Assembly (NCBI GenBank): GCA_001574975.1
Contig: KQ965779.1
Span: forward strand, 186,001 to 250,000
Reading direction: 5' to 3'
DNA from: Gonapodya prolifera JEL478
Taxonomy: Eukaryota; Monoblepharomycota; Monoblepharidomycetes; Monoblepharidales; Gonapodyaceae
DNA length: 64,000 nucleotides
In this document: positions 42,941-57,666 of the stretch, piece by piece
How the letters are laid out: each line of letters opens with the position of its first letter
How positions within the stretch are numbered: position 1 is the stretch's first letter
Made by a program: the position numbers and the translations under genes
Notes under the pieces: generated by a model
What the model was told of the DNA's origin: nothing
What the model saw: the letters and a program-made list of their open reading frames with translations, nothing else
Database searches by the model: none

Positions 42941-44065
42941 ACCGATTCGTCTCAGCGGCTTCCCTGTCTGCGCTGTCCCCGAGCAACTCAACTGCTTCAA
43001 ATCCCCTACCCGAGGGCCCACCTCCACCCCTTCGAGGTACCATATCGCTCTTCTCCGCCGCATCTTCGGACAAGGGCGCTCTACTTGACCCGACTGAGTT
43101 TTTTGATCCCGAACCGCAACTTCGTGCAAAAGTTCGCCAGCTCGCCGAGCTCGTGAGGAAGGCGGAGAAAGTGGTCCCCGATTTCACAGGTCCCAAGGGA
43201 GTTGGTGAGAAATTAATTGACCTCGTCAGTGTCACGATTCGAGAGCACAACTTCGAATGCCATCCTCGCAGGACGCTCGAAGCCCGGAACGAGAAACCGT
43301 CTCCGATGCCCTCCATTCTCTCCGTAAAGCCGACCCCGACCCACATGGCCCTCGTGGCGATGCTCCAGCATGGTAAACTCGACTACGTGTTAAGCCAGAA
43401 CGTCGACGGTCTCCACCTGCGAAGCGGTATACCCCGTGACCAACTCGCTGAGCTTCACGGAAACCTGAATGTGGACAGATGCGAAGGGTGTGGAGAAGAG
43501 TTTTACAGGAGCGCGGGAAAGGTGGATTGGGGAGAGGCCGCGAGAAAGGCCTATCGAGCCGAGATGTGCCCGGCTTGTGGTGGGAGGATCAGAGACTCTA
43601 TCTTGAATTTTGGTGCGTCTGGATGTCGTTGTAGCGCCTTTTCACTTCTGATTGATCCATTCGTGATTTCGCACAGGTGACGCCCTCCCATGCCGCGCCT
43701 TCGTGTCATCCATTTACCGCTCGCAGAATTGCGACCTCGGCCTCGTCTTTGTTACTTCGTTTACTGTCAGTCCTGCCTGCGACGTCCCAGAACATGTTCT
43801 TCGACGTTGGAAGCAGCTTGTGATCGTCAAACTCCAGCCTACCTCGCTTGATGATGAGGCAACGATTCGGATATGGGCGAGGACTGATCGAGTAATGATG
43901 ATGTTGTGTGCAGAGTTGGGATGGGGTGAGTTAATGTTATGAACGATTTAAGTTGGACCGCTGACGCAATCCATTCCCCTTTCACCACTCTCAGATGTTC
44001 CACCAACTGCGGATCTAGACGAGCAGCTGTCAAAGAGCTTCGGGAGATACACTCTTGATGTCTAG
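42941..44065 (+). pseudogene. class IV (SIRT6/7-like) sirtuin lacking its NAD-binding motifs
   Basis: The chain follows SIRT6-like NAD-dependent deacylases: FFDPEPQLRAKVRQLAELVRKAEKVV, PDFTGPKGV, PTPTHMALVAML, YVLSQNVDGLHLRSGIPRDQLAELHGN, a Cys4 zinc module (CEGC and CPAC), DSILNFGD, then FTVSPACD and LVIVKLQPTSLDDEATIRIW. Between AEKVV and PDF the universal GAGxS segment, about 13 residues, is missing. The second NAD motif GTS is VTS (GTT for GGT). At GV-W the likely intron 43203-43269 leaves the frame one base out, although its unspliced form is open. Catalysis should therefore be lost. The first exon is uncertain. Later introns follow DSILNFG and AELGWG. Confidence 0.72.
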
Positions 44066-44679
44066 ACATAACCAACGTCTGCCAATCATATTGTGGGCCG
44101 CTTGCTCCAGTGGGACCCAGGAGACTGTCGCAGTACCAGATAAATATTAAGGAACGAACTCAGCGTGTCGGATTTATAGTCAATGTACGTCTCGGCGGAT
44201 TTAGGATAAACTCCGGAAGTGCCACTTCCAGGAAGGGCTGAGTAAGGCAATGAGCCCCCTTCATCGAACCACCACACAAACCCCTCGACCCACCCGAACG
44301 TCCAGCGAGTTTCCCCGCGTCAGGCGCCGAGACACAAGGAATCCCGCACATCGTCCGCACGTGGAATCGTCGCCGGGAAGTTGCGTGTGACCAAAGTTCA
44401 TCCACCGTCTGTCACTCGTTGACGCCGAGGTGAGTCACCCATCACGCTGAGCGTCGCAGCGTACGCAATCGTCTACGTTGGGTGCGGCGATGCGGGGCTG
44501 GGGATATTCTGCCGATGCGAGGAACCGGGCTGTCAACATACGCTGGAAAAGCGCCACCCGGCTTTCGCATCGCACCAGCGCACCGGCATTCACGAGGAGC
44601 TGATTCTGAGAGTGCAATCGTTAATTCCGTCCTCGAGTGTACTCACTTCCTTCCGCAATCCCCAATCTTGCAAAGAAAA
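44066..44679. other. intergenic / promoter region of LCB2
   Basis: The frame ahead of LCB2 is open from 44482, but the conserved-looking protein begins at 44680. Nothing else is recognised. Confidence 0.5.
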
Positions 44680-46827
<2,148 letters not shown>

Positions 46828-47433
46828 AGTGGGCCGTTGGAGCTGGATGCAGCATCAAGTTACTTCTGGTCGAACACATTTTATTGTGGAATACTCTCAC
46901 CTTGTCGTTTCTGTCACTGTGTACACGTGGATTTGAACACTTGACACACTCTGGACTGCGTAGTCGAATTATCGTGGTCTCCATGTTGATAGTCTGTCAA
47001 CCTCTTTGACGCTGGTCTCGTCCTTGTATACGTATTGGATTGTCCCCCACGTAGTCGTGGAACAAACGAGAAAAGAAAATGTACATGCCAAATAACACGT
47101 TTATAGATATTACTCTTACCGAAAGAGGGAATAAGCTTGGTGGGGGGAAGGCGCTCCCCATTATAATGCTTTAAGTAATATCGCCATCCGTCAGCGCCAG
47201 AACGCCTTGCCCGACGAGGGTCAAGTCAAGTATGCCGTCAGAGTTCGCCATCAGAGCTATGATCCACCGCCCTAATATCTGGGCTGGTAGACCATGGGCG
47301 ACCGCTCGACCGTTGGTTCGACCGATGTCATGATAATTCTGATGCGGTAACGGAGGTCTCGTTGGCGACGAAAAGAGGATTCCGAGTGCGTGGGAGTGTG
47401 TTAAGGAGTTCGTTGCGTGGCAAGTATTGAACG
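46828..47433. other. intergenic, no gene seen
   Basis: Follows LCB2. No protein-like frame or RNA gene recognised. Confidence 0.45.
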
Positions 47434-48288
47434 ATGTGGGTCTCAGTCGAGCGTCGCAATGCGAAGGCTATTCACGACATTCTAAGCAATCCCACCTACC
47501 ACCTGACCAAAAGCTCGTCTTCTACTGGACGCACCGCCTTATGCACACGAAATAAATCTACCAGCGCTTCCACAAGGTACCTCAATCTTTCTCCTTTCCC
47601 TTCATTTCCCACCCCATGCATCCAAACCCCTCTGCTCACCCCCGCACCCCCCCCGCCCGACAACCCCCCCCCCCACCCCCATCGAAACTCTCCTATCCAT
47701 CTCACTGCTCGCAGGCATCCCCGTGATCCTGATCGCGCCATTCCCGTCCGGGGTGTGGTTCAACGGGCTGTGGAGGGGGTACGAGAGCGCGACGGCGCAT
47801 TGCGGGTGTGGTGTGAGGGGTGTGGTGGCTAATGCGGGGTGGCATGATTGGTGAGTGGAAGCAAGAAGGTGGGGGGGGGGAGGGGGGAGGAGGGGTGTGA
47901 AAGAGTCCTGAGATGATTCATCGGTCACAGGCACCACAGAGCGCTTGATGGTAACTGTGAGTGAACAAAGTGAACACCTCTCGCACACCACGACACGGTG
48001 ACGGTGACCTTGCACGTCATACGCATCCCTTCTTTAAACCTGTATCGATCCCCCTTCTACCCCCCAACCCCACCAGACGGATTCAGCGCGACCATCAACC
48101 ATATCTTCGGAACGCTTCATCCGCAATACGTGGCCTGGCTGCAGAACCATCGGCAAAGGCGGTTGAAAATCGAAATCGACTCATTGGGTAAGGCGGGGTC
48201 CCCGGCGATGAGCACGAGCACGAGAGGGGATGTGTGGAACGATGACGTGCCTGATCCGTATGTGGAGGGTGGAGTCGAGGAGGAGTGA
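47434..48288 (+). pseudogene. sterol desaturase / fatty-acid hydroxylase family, truncated with internal stop
   Basis: Integral-membrane di-iron oxygenase remnant. KLVFYWTHRLMHTK, stop, IYQRFHKV (about 47507-47575) is the first His box, HxxxH, with TAA in place of the usual Tyr codon. After an intron with long C runs come PIETLLSISLLAGIPVILI and WFNGLWRGYESATAHCG. An intron then splits DW and HHRALDGN (the HH box at 47937). The last exon from 48077 carries FSATINHIFGTLHPQYVAWL and runs to a stop at 48286-48288. The N-terminal membrane half is missing upstream: the frame there is not protein-like. The substrate cannot be told. The stop and truncation make function unlikely. Confidence 0.75.
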
Positions 48289-49235
48289 GGCGGTGAGGAT
48301 GGGCAGGAGAGTAAGGTGTGGCAGGTGGGTGTGCTGGAAAGAGATGGGTGACATTTGTCACTCTGGTTTGATAATACCTTCTCAGTTTCGAAACATCCAC
48401 GCAACCTTGGCTTCGTTGGGACATTGTCGCCACTGGCAGTCGTATATGAATTGCCAAGGTTCTTTCCTCTGTCGGAGACCAGCGACGTTCAACCTCGCTT
48501 TCATTATGTGTTCGTTGGTTGTTATGAAGGAAGATTCGGTACATCCTTATTAGTAGTTTCGCGTAGTTTCCAGATGTACGTGCAGTCGAATGGCTTGCGA
48601 TCTTGTCGGTACATGCGTTGGCATTTCCCAAAGGCAAGCCTCGTCATCAGGCAAAGAGGGCAGTTGGGGGATTGTGATGGTCGAGGCGATTGCCCCGGAC
48701 TGGAAGAAAAGTAGAAATACTTGCCGGAACTCGATCGTGGGTTGCCCTTACAGTTCATTGGGTGATCATGAAGCGGGGTGCATTAGGCAATTCCAAGGCA
48801 AAGTCGATGCCACCTATGCAGCGAAAATCTTTTGTCCGATGTAAAACTCGGCGATTTACTCGATTGGAGGAGTGTAATGCGGTACACTATTTGTAGAAAA
48901 AAGGACAAGGCTTTGAGAGTGACCGCAGCTTCGCCTTGTTCGTGCCGCGTGCTTGTTCCGCCACCCGGACACACTCCCGCACAGGGAGAAAGCAGCAGCA
49001 GGAGAGACAGTGGACGAATAGGAGAAGGAGGGAAAGCGAGCGCAGGACGGCGACGACGGGAAAAGAAGAGCAGAGAGAGCGACAGAGACAGACACTGCGA
49101 GGGAGAGCACAAGGGCGGACACAGGCGACAGGAGCAGAGAACGGAAGAGAGGTGAGCGCGGGATGGCGGCGATGGCGGCGATGGGCCGAGTGGCGATTGA
49201 CCGTGTGTGGCAGGGGACAAGCAGCCGGCTTGTCT
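48289..49235. other. 5' region of the kinase gene
   Basis: No separate gene seen. From about 48980 the strand is purine-rich. A possible 5'-UTR intron runs from GTGAGC near 49152 to the CAG at 49213. Confidence 0.4.
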
Positions 49236-52200
49236 ATGCAGGGGTGGGCACCAGACACCGACGACCACTACACTCAGTCCCACGCACTCGCGCCGACTCC
49301 CGCCCAGCACTCGCACGCACACTCCCACTCGCACCAGACACACGCCCGCTCCTTCTCCTCGCCCTCACTCTTCAACGCAGCAGCTGCAGGGGCATACCCT
49401 CCCGCATCATACTCCTCACACATCCCGGCCTTTGTCCCATCACACTCACACTCACACTCGAACTCCTACGCAAACTCGTACGCCTCCTACGCTCCCGCCC
49501 CCGCCGCCGCTGCGTACCCTTACTCCCCGCCCTACTCGCCACCCAACAACGCATCTCATCTCCCCTCGTCCGCGACCGCTGCGGCACTCTCCCCAAACTT
49601 TGCCAACCTCAACCTCCTCTTCTACCACACCTCCAAGGCCCAAGCACAAGCACAAGCACAAGCACAGGCAGCCGGAGCTTTCTACATCGACCCACAGACT
49701 CAGGCGCCCGTTCCCTACATCCTCCCCACACCCCTCCCGTCCCCACACCCATCCGCTTCGGCGTTCTACCCACCGACCCTCCTCCAGCACCAGGCAGGAC
49801 AACAGTTCGCGGCGTACCCGTATACCATCTACCCGACTCTTCCCTACGACATGTCGGCATACGCCGGTGTAGGCTCGCTCGAGGAGCTGTACACATCGGT
49901 CGTGAATTCGGGGAATGGGAGGTATGATGTGAGTGTTTGTCGGTGGATGGATGGACGGAGGACACCGAGGCCTAAGCGCGTGAGCGCTGACCGAGGCTGT
50001 CCGCCGGAGGCCCTGATCTGCGCGGAGCGGAATGTACTCTCGCGGAGCGATATCCTGCCGGAGGCGAGTGACATCATGCGCGAAGAGGAATATACACTCA
50101 CGGAGCGAACTCGATGGTCTGGGGAAGGTGCCTGACTGACGTCAAAGGGCATTCAGTTCATCCCGGCCCGGGGGCACCGGATGCGCACCGGATGGCGAAG
50201 GTGACTTAACGAGGATGGGGAATTGCCGTAGCGTGGTCGTCTTAAGTCACACCAGACAAAGGACATCTCTTGCGAAAAGGAGTCGGCACAAATGTCCACC
50301 CCATAAACACCCTGACCCCGACGCTGGACGGGTAGTTTGCACTGTCTCACAAGAATTTTGGAAAGGATAACCCAGGCGCGGGTGCTGGAGTGGCCGGGAA
50401 CGGAGGACGAGAAGTCCATTTGGTAGGAGAGATGTGTCAGGGTCTAGGAGATGGCGCAAGGGCCGGCGCCCATTCGTCTTGGTCGGGGTACGAAAGGGTG
50501 TGAGAGGGTCCACTGGAAGTCTTTATGGCGGGGTTCGAGGAAACTACCTCCTGCGCTTTTTTGAAGGCGTCTTCGGTTGGCGACGTCACCCCACCTTATA
50601 CTGAACTCAACCCTCATCCCCAACAGCCCACCCCACCCAACGGCACCACCCCCCGCAACCCCTACATCTCCACTTCCGCCCCACCCATGGACTTCCCCTC
50701 CCTCCCCTCCCCGCTGTCCCCACGAGGGTCCGCGGCCGGGTACAATCCCGACCCGAACCCCTTCCAAATCGACCTGAACCCACTGCCCTCCCTCGCCGCC
50801 GACGCCGATATTTTGGAGCTGTACTCCAAAATCTCGCGGTTCAGCACCTTTCTCGACATCGACGACGAACCCGTACGTCCGCCAACCGCACCGCAACGAC
50901 CCGGGGCCCCGACGGCGGTCGTGGCGCCCATGCCCCCGCCCCCGCAGCGAGTGCCGCGGAATGTGGATTTGGAAAGGCAGGATGCGAGAACGGTCGCGGC
51001 GTTGGGCGGGCAAGGCCAGCATCAGCAGCAGCAGCAGCAGAATAGGATATCGCAGGGGTTTTCCCAGTGGGCGTCCCCTTCGGCGGATGCGAGGGCGATT
51101 GGGTACCCTCGCGCTGGTGGGGGCGGTGGGTACGCCCAGCAGGCCCAGCACCAGGGCCAGTCCCAATCGCACGCTCCGGTTCCCCCGAGTTCGGCCCGCC
51201 TCCACCCCCCCTCGCCCACGACCCTCCACTCGCGGGCAACCTCGGCGACAGACTCTGTGTCCGTGTTCGACTCGGACCGCGCATCCCCGCCCGCCGTCAT
51301 GGGTACCCCGAGGAGGGGCGGGCAGATCAAACCGACGCCGGCCGCGAGTAGCCCCAACCTCCAGGCTGGGATGCATATGCATCTCGGGGCGGGGAGAACG
51401 ACGCCCGAGGGCCAGACCCGCCACGCGCAGCAGCAGCAGACACCCGGGTCGGCACGTAGGATCCCCCCGCCGACACAGTTGAGCGCGGGGCCGAGTTTGA
51501 TCAAGAGCGCGTCGTACAGTAGTCTCCTTGGGCGGCGTGGCGGAGATCGTGACGATAGTGGGAGTGGCAACGAGGATTGGGCGAGGGCGTCGTTGGGCGT
51601 TGATGGGTATACGTCCGGTGGAGGGAGCAGCGGAGGCGGGGCAAGAGGAGGGCTGGCGACGATCGTTGCGGCGGCGCAGGCGATTGGGAGCCGTGTGAGG
51701 GAACCGAGTCGTGAGCGGAGAGCAGGGACGAGCGGGGTTTTGGGCAAAGTCGGTGCCACGCCTACGAGGCAGGCCACCGCCCCCGCCACCGTCCCGTCCT
51801 ACCCCCAGCCGCAAATTCAGGCCCAGTCGCAGTCGCAGGGGTATACCGCAGCGGCGGCGGCGGCGGCGGAGGGACAGAGGGGGAGAGGAAGGGCGACTCC
51901 GCATGAGGAACGGCCTGGTGGGATGGGAGGGTTGACGGGGAATAGTGAGTGTGATGTCTTGAGAGGCTTGGTCGGTGTGATTGACCGCTATCGTACCGCA
52001 CACTTTCCCACCAGCCGTGCTCCAAAAGTACTACCACTACCTCACCCCGTACGAGCGCACCGAAATCCTCACCTACCCCGCCGTATGGTTCATCGGGCAC
52101 CCGACGGCCGAAAAAGTCGGTTCGGGGCGGGCCCGGTCCAAAGCCAACAACGACCTCAACAAGCCCGACCCCTCCGCCGCCGGCGGGGGTGACGCATCGG

Positions 52201-54585
52201 ACCCGCCTGGCGCGGACGGGCTTTACAATAGCGGGTACGACGATGCCAGGGGTGATTATGTTCTGACTCTGGAGGACCATATTGGGTACCGCTACGAGGT
52301 GGTTTCGTTGCTGGGGAAGGGTAGTTTTGGACAGGTGGTCAAGTGTTGGGATCATAGGGAGAGGAGGTTTGTGGCGCTGAAGATCATTAGGAACAAGAAG
52401 AGGTTCGAGAAGCAGGGTATGGTGGAAGTGAAAGTGTTGGATCGGTTGAGGCATGCGGTGAGTTTTGGCGTCATAGTTCGGTATGGTGGTGCTGGAACGT
52501 TGGCTCATTTCGTGACGCACATCGTCCCCTCTGAAGGACTCTGATAACATGCACAACATCATCCACATGGGCGACTCGTTCCATTTCCGAGGGCATCTGT
52601 GCATCACGTCGGAGCTGCTTGGAATCAACTTGTACGAGTGGCTCAAGGCGGGGTCGTTTAAGGGTGTGCAGTTGCACGTTATCAGGAAGTGAGTTGGTGC
52701 TGTTGGATGTGATTGTAGGGAAATTGGTTTTGACGGTGTTCTCTGCTTTACCGCGCCAGGTTCTGTACCCAAGTACTGCAATGCCTCGTCCTTTTGCACC
52801 GTCTCCGCATCGTACACTGCGATCTCAAGCCCGAAAACATTCTTTTGCGTGACATCACCAACACGGCACCGTCGGCACACGACTCGAACCACCACTCGAG
52901 CCGCGGGCAGCCGCCTCCTCCCGCAACAGACAACGGACGATCCTCGTCCCCGCACGACCCACCTCTGCATAACGGCGCCGGTAGCTGGTACGGCGTCAAG
53001 GTGATCGATTTTGGGAGCTCGTGCTTCGAGCACGAGAAGGTGTACACATACGTCCAGAGTAGATTCTATCGGAGTCCCGAGGTGATTTTGGGGATTAATT
53101 ACAGCATGGCGATCGATATGTGGAGTTTGGGGTGTATTCTTGCGGAACTCTTTACCGGTACGTGGTCCCTGTTTTGTTACCCTGGTGTGTGTTGCGGAGC
53201 TGACGAATCGTTGAATAACTCAGGGTATCCACTGTTTCCGGGTGAGAACGAACAAGAACAGCTGGCCTGCATCATGGAGGTCAAAGGGGTACCAGACAAG
53301 GAGTTCATCGATAGAGGAACGAGGAAGAAGTTGTTCTTTGGTGAGCAAAGGTTTCCTGTGTGCAATATTTCCCTGGGAAACCAAATCTAAACCATTCCCC
53401 TCCCCTCACCGGTAACCAGATTCGTCTTCCCAACCTCGTCTCTACCCCAACTCCAAGGGCAAGAAGCGACGACCCTCGACCAAAACACTCCCGGCGGTGC
53501 TTCGCTGCACTGACCAGCCCTTTTTGGACTTCATCGACCGTTGCCTTGTGTGGGACCCTCACCGCCGCATGACGCCCAACCAAGCCCTTGAACACCCGTG
53601 GATCGTGGGACAGCAGCGTAGTGCTATCCCGCGGAGCATTCGCGACCGGTCCGTTGACAGGTCGGCCGGAAGTCGGGCACGGCAGCCAAGTTTGGCGCGA
53701 CGAGTGTCGGAGAAACGGAGGGAGGAGTATGAGTACGGAGCATCGTCGCAGGCAACGCAGGGTGCAGGAGGAATGGCGATGGCGGCCTATGAGAATGCCT
53801 ATGCCGATGGGTATGCGAAGTCGGTGAGTTGATGATGGGGGAGGGATGTGTATAGCGGCTTAACTCGAACTCTTTCCATTGCTTTCGAGCAGAAGAACCA
53901 ACAGCTCGCCTCGTCGTCCTACCTGTCAACATCATACCCCAACATCGCTTCGCTTGGAAGTACCAACCTCTCATCATCACGCCACCCCACCACATCCACA
54001 ACGTCCACCACCACCTCTTCAGCTCCTCGCCAGCTCCCGCCCATTCATCCCAACATACACCGGCACAACACCACAGTGGGTCTTGGTGGGAGTAACCCAA
54101 TGGTGATGTCGCCCCCGAAGGTTCCCGTCTACCAACCATCGTACCCGAGTGCAACCTCCAACGTCATGTCGGGATACTCGGTAGTGCCGGATATACCTGG
54201 GTCCAGCTCGATGTCGAGCGCGTACGCACCTCCTGTGGGCATCCGGTCGAATCCGTACCTCACCACATCCACGGGATCCCTCCAGCTGGGCTTGGTGGGG
54301 ACCAGCGCAACTCGCTCCTCCACTTCTGGGATTCGCAGTTCGGGATCCATGGTGCTCGGCGCACCAAGCTCGGGCTCGGGGTCCGGTAGTTCGGCATCGA
54401 GGAAGCTGTCCATGGACGGGTCGGTGGGGTCCAGCCCGTACGTCATGAACGGAGGCGTGCCGGGAACGCCCAGTAGGAGGACGGGTGGCGGTGGTGGTAC
54501 GGACCAGTTTGCGCAGGCGAGAGTTGTGGCCGGAGGGTACAGCGTGCGGAGGGGCGAAACGGACGGAATGGGAGGATATCGATAG
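49236..54585 (+). CDS. class II DYRK-family protein kinase (Pom1/DYRK2-like), 1405 aa
   Basis: Dual-specificity Tyr-regulated kinase that, in relatives, governs polarity and cell-cycle progression. Eight exons: 49236-49928, 50627-51944, 52015-52457, 52537-52688, 52760-53157, 53224-53340, 53420-53823 and 53893-54585. All phases close. The first 670 residues are low complexity (His/Ser, Ala/Tyr/Pro, QA repeats, poly-Gln). Then come the DYRK homology box region ([25 protein letters not shown]), glycine loop GKGSFG, VAIK-type Lys in VALKII, catalytic [15 protein letters not shown], the activation-loop [24 protein letters not shown], and [12 protein letters not shown] Pro/Ser insert of about 45 residues sits between DLKPEN and DFG. 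The C-tail is Ser/Gly-rich. Joining exon 1 across a 698-bp intron is inferred from phase, and exon 1 could be a separate gene. Confidence 0.88.
49960..50120 (+). repeat. GC-rich multi-hairpin element inside a kinase-gene intron
   Basis: Second copy of the element in SPAG6 intron 1. It has CCGAGGCCTAAGCGCG, then TGAGCGCTGACCGAG, then TCCGCCGGAGGC, then GCGGAGCGGAATGT and CTCGCGGAGC. This copy is longer, with further CGGAGGCGAG and CGGAGCGAA units, which suggests internal tandem growth. Confidence 0.6.
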
Positions 54586-55185
54586 TGGAATTTCGGACAT
54601 GGTGGGAGAGAAGCTTTTTGCAGTGAGAGGAATGGTGGGATTAGAGGAACCTAATGAATGTCGTTGGACTTGGAGTGTACAGCTGTTGGGAGGTGGTACC
54701 TCTGAGCGGGATGTAGGAACAGCATGAACTCGGCGTTTAGATTTTCAATTTCGAGTTTAGTGTGGTAGGGTGAGATATGTGACTCAAGCTGTACTATTTA
54801 AGAAGACTTGAGAATCTCTAGCTGCTACGTCAATGAGCGCGGGGGAGTCGTGCGAACTGAAAGCACACGGTCACCTCAAACTCAAAGCAGTAGGCGCGTA
54901 ATCTTTGCATTTTGTTTTTGCAGCGGAAACCCTTCTGCCAAGCGTCCCTCGATCAGATAGGGTAGAACCTGCAAACCTGGAGGGGAATAAGAGCAGCAAT
55001 GAACTACAACTTGTGCCTTGTCGATTGAGTTGAGAAGAACAAAGCTGAAGACGTTTGCCGCCAAATGCGGTTGGCGAAATCGCGCCCGACGTCGCCACCC
55101 ACGTTGAACTTTAAAGGGCGGCAGGCAATTATGGACCCGCAAAGATTTGTAAACTCTCGCTTCCCGCATTCAGCCCTCGAACAAA
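54586..55185. other. intergenic, no gene seen
   Basis: Short frames only. Nothing recognisable. Confidence 0.5.
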
Positions 55186-57465
55186 ATGTCCATCAAACGC
55201 GACTCGCATGCGAAGACTCCTGAAGGGAAGGATCACGTCAGTATAGATGACAGCGTCAGCCTCACACCAGAAGAACAGGCTGCCGCGCTCCGAAAGTACG
55301 TCGTTGGAGGCACTTTTCATGGGTGACGGGATACAACCTCACGCCTTCCGCGTCCTCGTCAAAAAGAATTGATTGGCACATTGTGCCGTGGAGCGCATGG
55401 CTAAGCTTTTCCTGATAAACGTGAGTCACAGTCACCGCTCGTGAATAAAGAACGCGCTGAGTTGGTCGCAAGAGTTGAAGAGAGCCGAGTTTGTTTATGT
55501 TTTCGCTTTTGCCCATGGTATTTGGATCGAAAGAACATGGGCAGTGTGAAAATCGCCAATTTTGAGAAGAAAACAGACGTTGAAACCCAGCTCGGAATCA
55601 ATGACAGCAATTGGCAACTGGCGATATCGATTTTCTTTGTTGGATACGGTGAGCAACGCGTCCAGTACCCGCACCCTTGTTGATAATTTTAAAATGAAAT
55701 ATGTGTTTCTTTACAGTTTTGCTCGAGATTCCGAGCAACCTTATGCTCCGTGGGTTGATAGGTTTGGGTGGGAGGATTGGTGGCTAAAACGCTCAAGCGT
55801 TCCTTTCGCAGAGCGTGTCCGTCCCTCAAAATGGATGGCTCGGATAACAGTAACTTGGGGTAAGCTGGATCAAGCACGCTTGAACACGCATCTTTTTCAT
55901 CTCTCTCTTGATCTTCTCAGGAATCGTGGCTATGTGTATGTGATTCGTCCAGAATTTGGCGGGGCTTATTGCAACAAGGTCCATACTCGGAATATGCGAG
56001 GCGGGTTATGGACCAGGGATGGTGTTCTATTTTTCCATTTGATATAGCAAAGTGAGCAAAAATAGTTGTGCAGTTTGAGCTGTCTTCGCACTCTTACTCA
56101 CCTGTTCCGCAACACGTCAGAGAGAATTTGCGATTTGATTTCGTATTTGGTTTTGCAGCAGTGCCCTCGCAGGAGCGTTTGGTGGATTGATTGCGTTTGG
56201 GATATAGTACATGTAGGCGACTCCATTTTTTCATCTCCGCGTCGGTACCTGATATTTGATCTTTGTGCTTACCACAAGGAATGGCGTCGGAGGTTTTGCA
56301 GGCTGGCTTTGGATTTTCATCTGTGAGTTAGTGAAGCTCTGCTCTCCCACTTTGCTTGCTTCACGAGCCTTTTCGCATCTAGTTGAGGGTCTCCCTGCGA
56401 TTGTGTCCGGCGTCATCACGCAATTCATACTTCCTGACTATCCGAATACATCCAAGTGGCTCTCAGAAGCAGAACAAGCATGGTGTGAAAGTCTCGATCG
56501 AACGGGGGTAAACTCTCCATCTGCTCATAAACACGACTTTGGTGGGCCGTGATCATCGCAGTAAATTTCACTTCAGTTTAACGGCTCTTGCCTTGCAGAC
56601 AGAGATGAGTTCGTTGCTGTTATGACGAATCCACACTCGTATATGTATGCTGCAATCTTGCTCTGCAAGCTATCTCGTTCTGGCTTCCAACTATCAGTTG
56701 GGGACTCTCATTGAACTATTCTAATTCTTAACTGAATCCAATACTCGACAAATTTATGATTGATCAGTCCAGAAACTTGCGATATCAATCCACCACAGCC
56801 CTCTTAATGACTATTCCACCATGACTCACGGCTTGGGTTGTTTCTCTTGCTGTTTCGTGGAGTGAGTTGTGAAATTGAAATTCAGATCGACTTGCGCAAT
56901 TCTGATTTTCATGACGTTGAAGATTGTGATCGCACACAAATGCGTGTCACGCAAGCGGTTGCTACTAAGGCTGTCTTCTTTCTGAGCATCATCATGTTCG
57001 TAGCCGTACCGCTGGGAGGCGTCGGTCCAAGCGTCGTGAGTGCGTTGGTAGTTCTCTCTTCGTGGCTTAGAACACTCTCCAAGCCACCGCTCAGCTATAC
57101 TTTACCTGCTTTCTTGCGACCTCGGCTTCAACCGCGTTTATCCCAACAGTGTGGGCCTGCGGACAAGCACCACAACAGGAACGACAGGAAATGCTACTGC
57201 AACAGCGTTGATGAACTGTCCCAGTAAGGGTGGTGCGCTGTGATTCCTCCAAGAGTCTTTCGACATTGCTTTGTCAAAGGCAACGTTGGTGGTGTTGCTG
57301 ACCCTTTTGTGTTTCGTTCCGAATGAGGACCAGGTACACTCCAGGATTCATCATCATGGCATGCACCTCACTTTTGTGCATTATATTTATTCTCGTTGAG
57401 GACAAATGGTCAAAGATTGATGAGGGGAAGAAGCAGTTGGTAACGGAAACGGAGACGGAGGTGTG
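55186..57465 (+). pseudogene. MFS anion:cation symporter (allantoate permease/DAL5-like), decayed
   Basis: Plasma-membrane transporter remnant of the DAL5-type family. It begins MSIKRDSHAKTPEGKD and the helix-1 lead KRIDWHIVPWSAWLSF runs into two stops (TGA TAA, about 55407). DRKNMGSVKIANFEKKT and GINDSNWQLAISIFFVGY, then VLLEIPSNLMLR, continue in later exons. An exon with GIVAMCM, TGA, FVQNLAGLIATR (about 55921) also has TGA for the Trp of FYFSxWYSK (about 56040). Further pieces are SALAGAFGGLIAFGIVH, LEGLPAIVSGVITQFILPDYP and, near the end, IIMACTSLLCIIFILVEDKWSK. Several joins lack frame. Multiple stops and lost helices show a dead gene. Confidence 0.8.
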
Positions 57466-57666
57466 AAAGTAGTGCTCCAGCTCTTTTTCAAATATATTTA
57501 GCAGGTAGTCAAGACATCAAACTATATACCAGATAGAGTTTAGCATCTTTGATTCTTTTATGTGTCACGACAGCTCTAAAGTAACGATTCCGCAAGATTT
57601 ACATGAGTGAAGGGGAATTGGACTATTATATAACGTACTTCGACACATACCAGTAGGTCAGTCAAT

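Noticed and set aside
50444-52003. 519-codon open frame antisense to the kinase gene
   Set aside because: It is a shadow of GC-rich, low-complexity coding on the plus strand; the plus frame continues through seven phased exons to a full kinase domain.
55400-56050. Several in-frame TGA codons in the DAL5-like gene, in a genome that has tRNA-Sec
   Set aside because: They replace Trp or lie at unrelated positions, not Cys; other frames are also broken, a TAA is adjacent, and no SECIS-like structure was seen. Ordinary pseudogene stops explain them.
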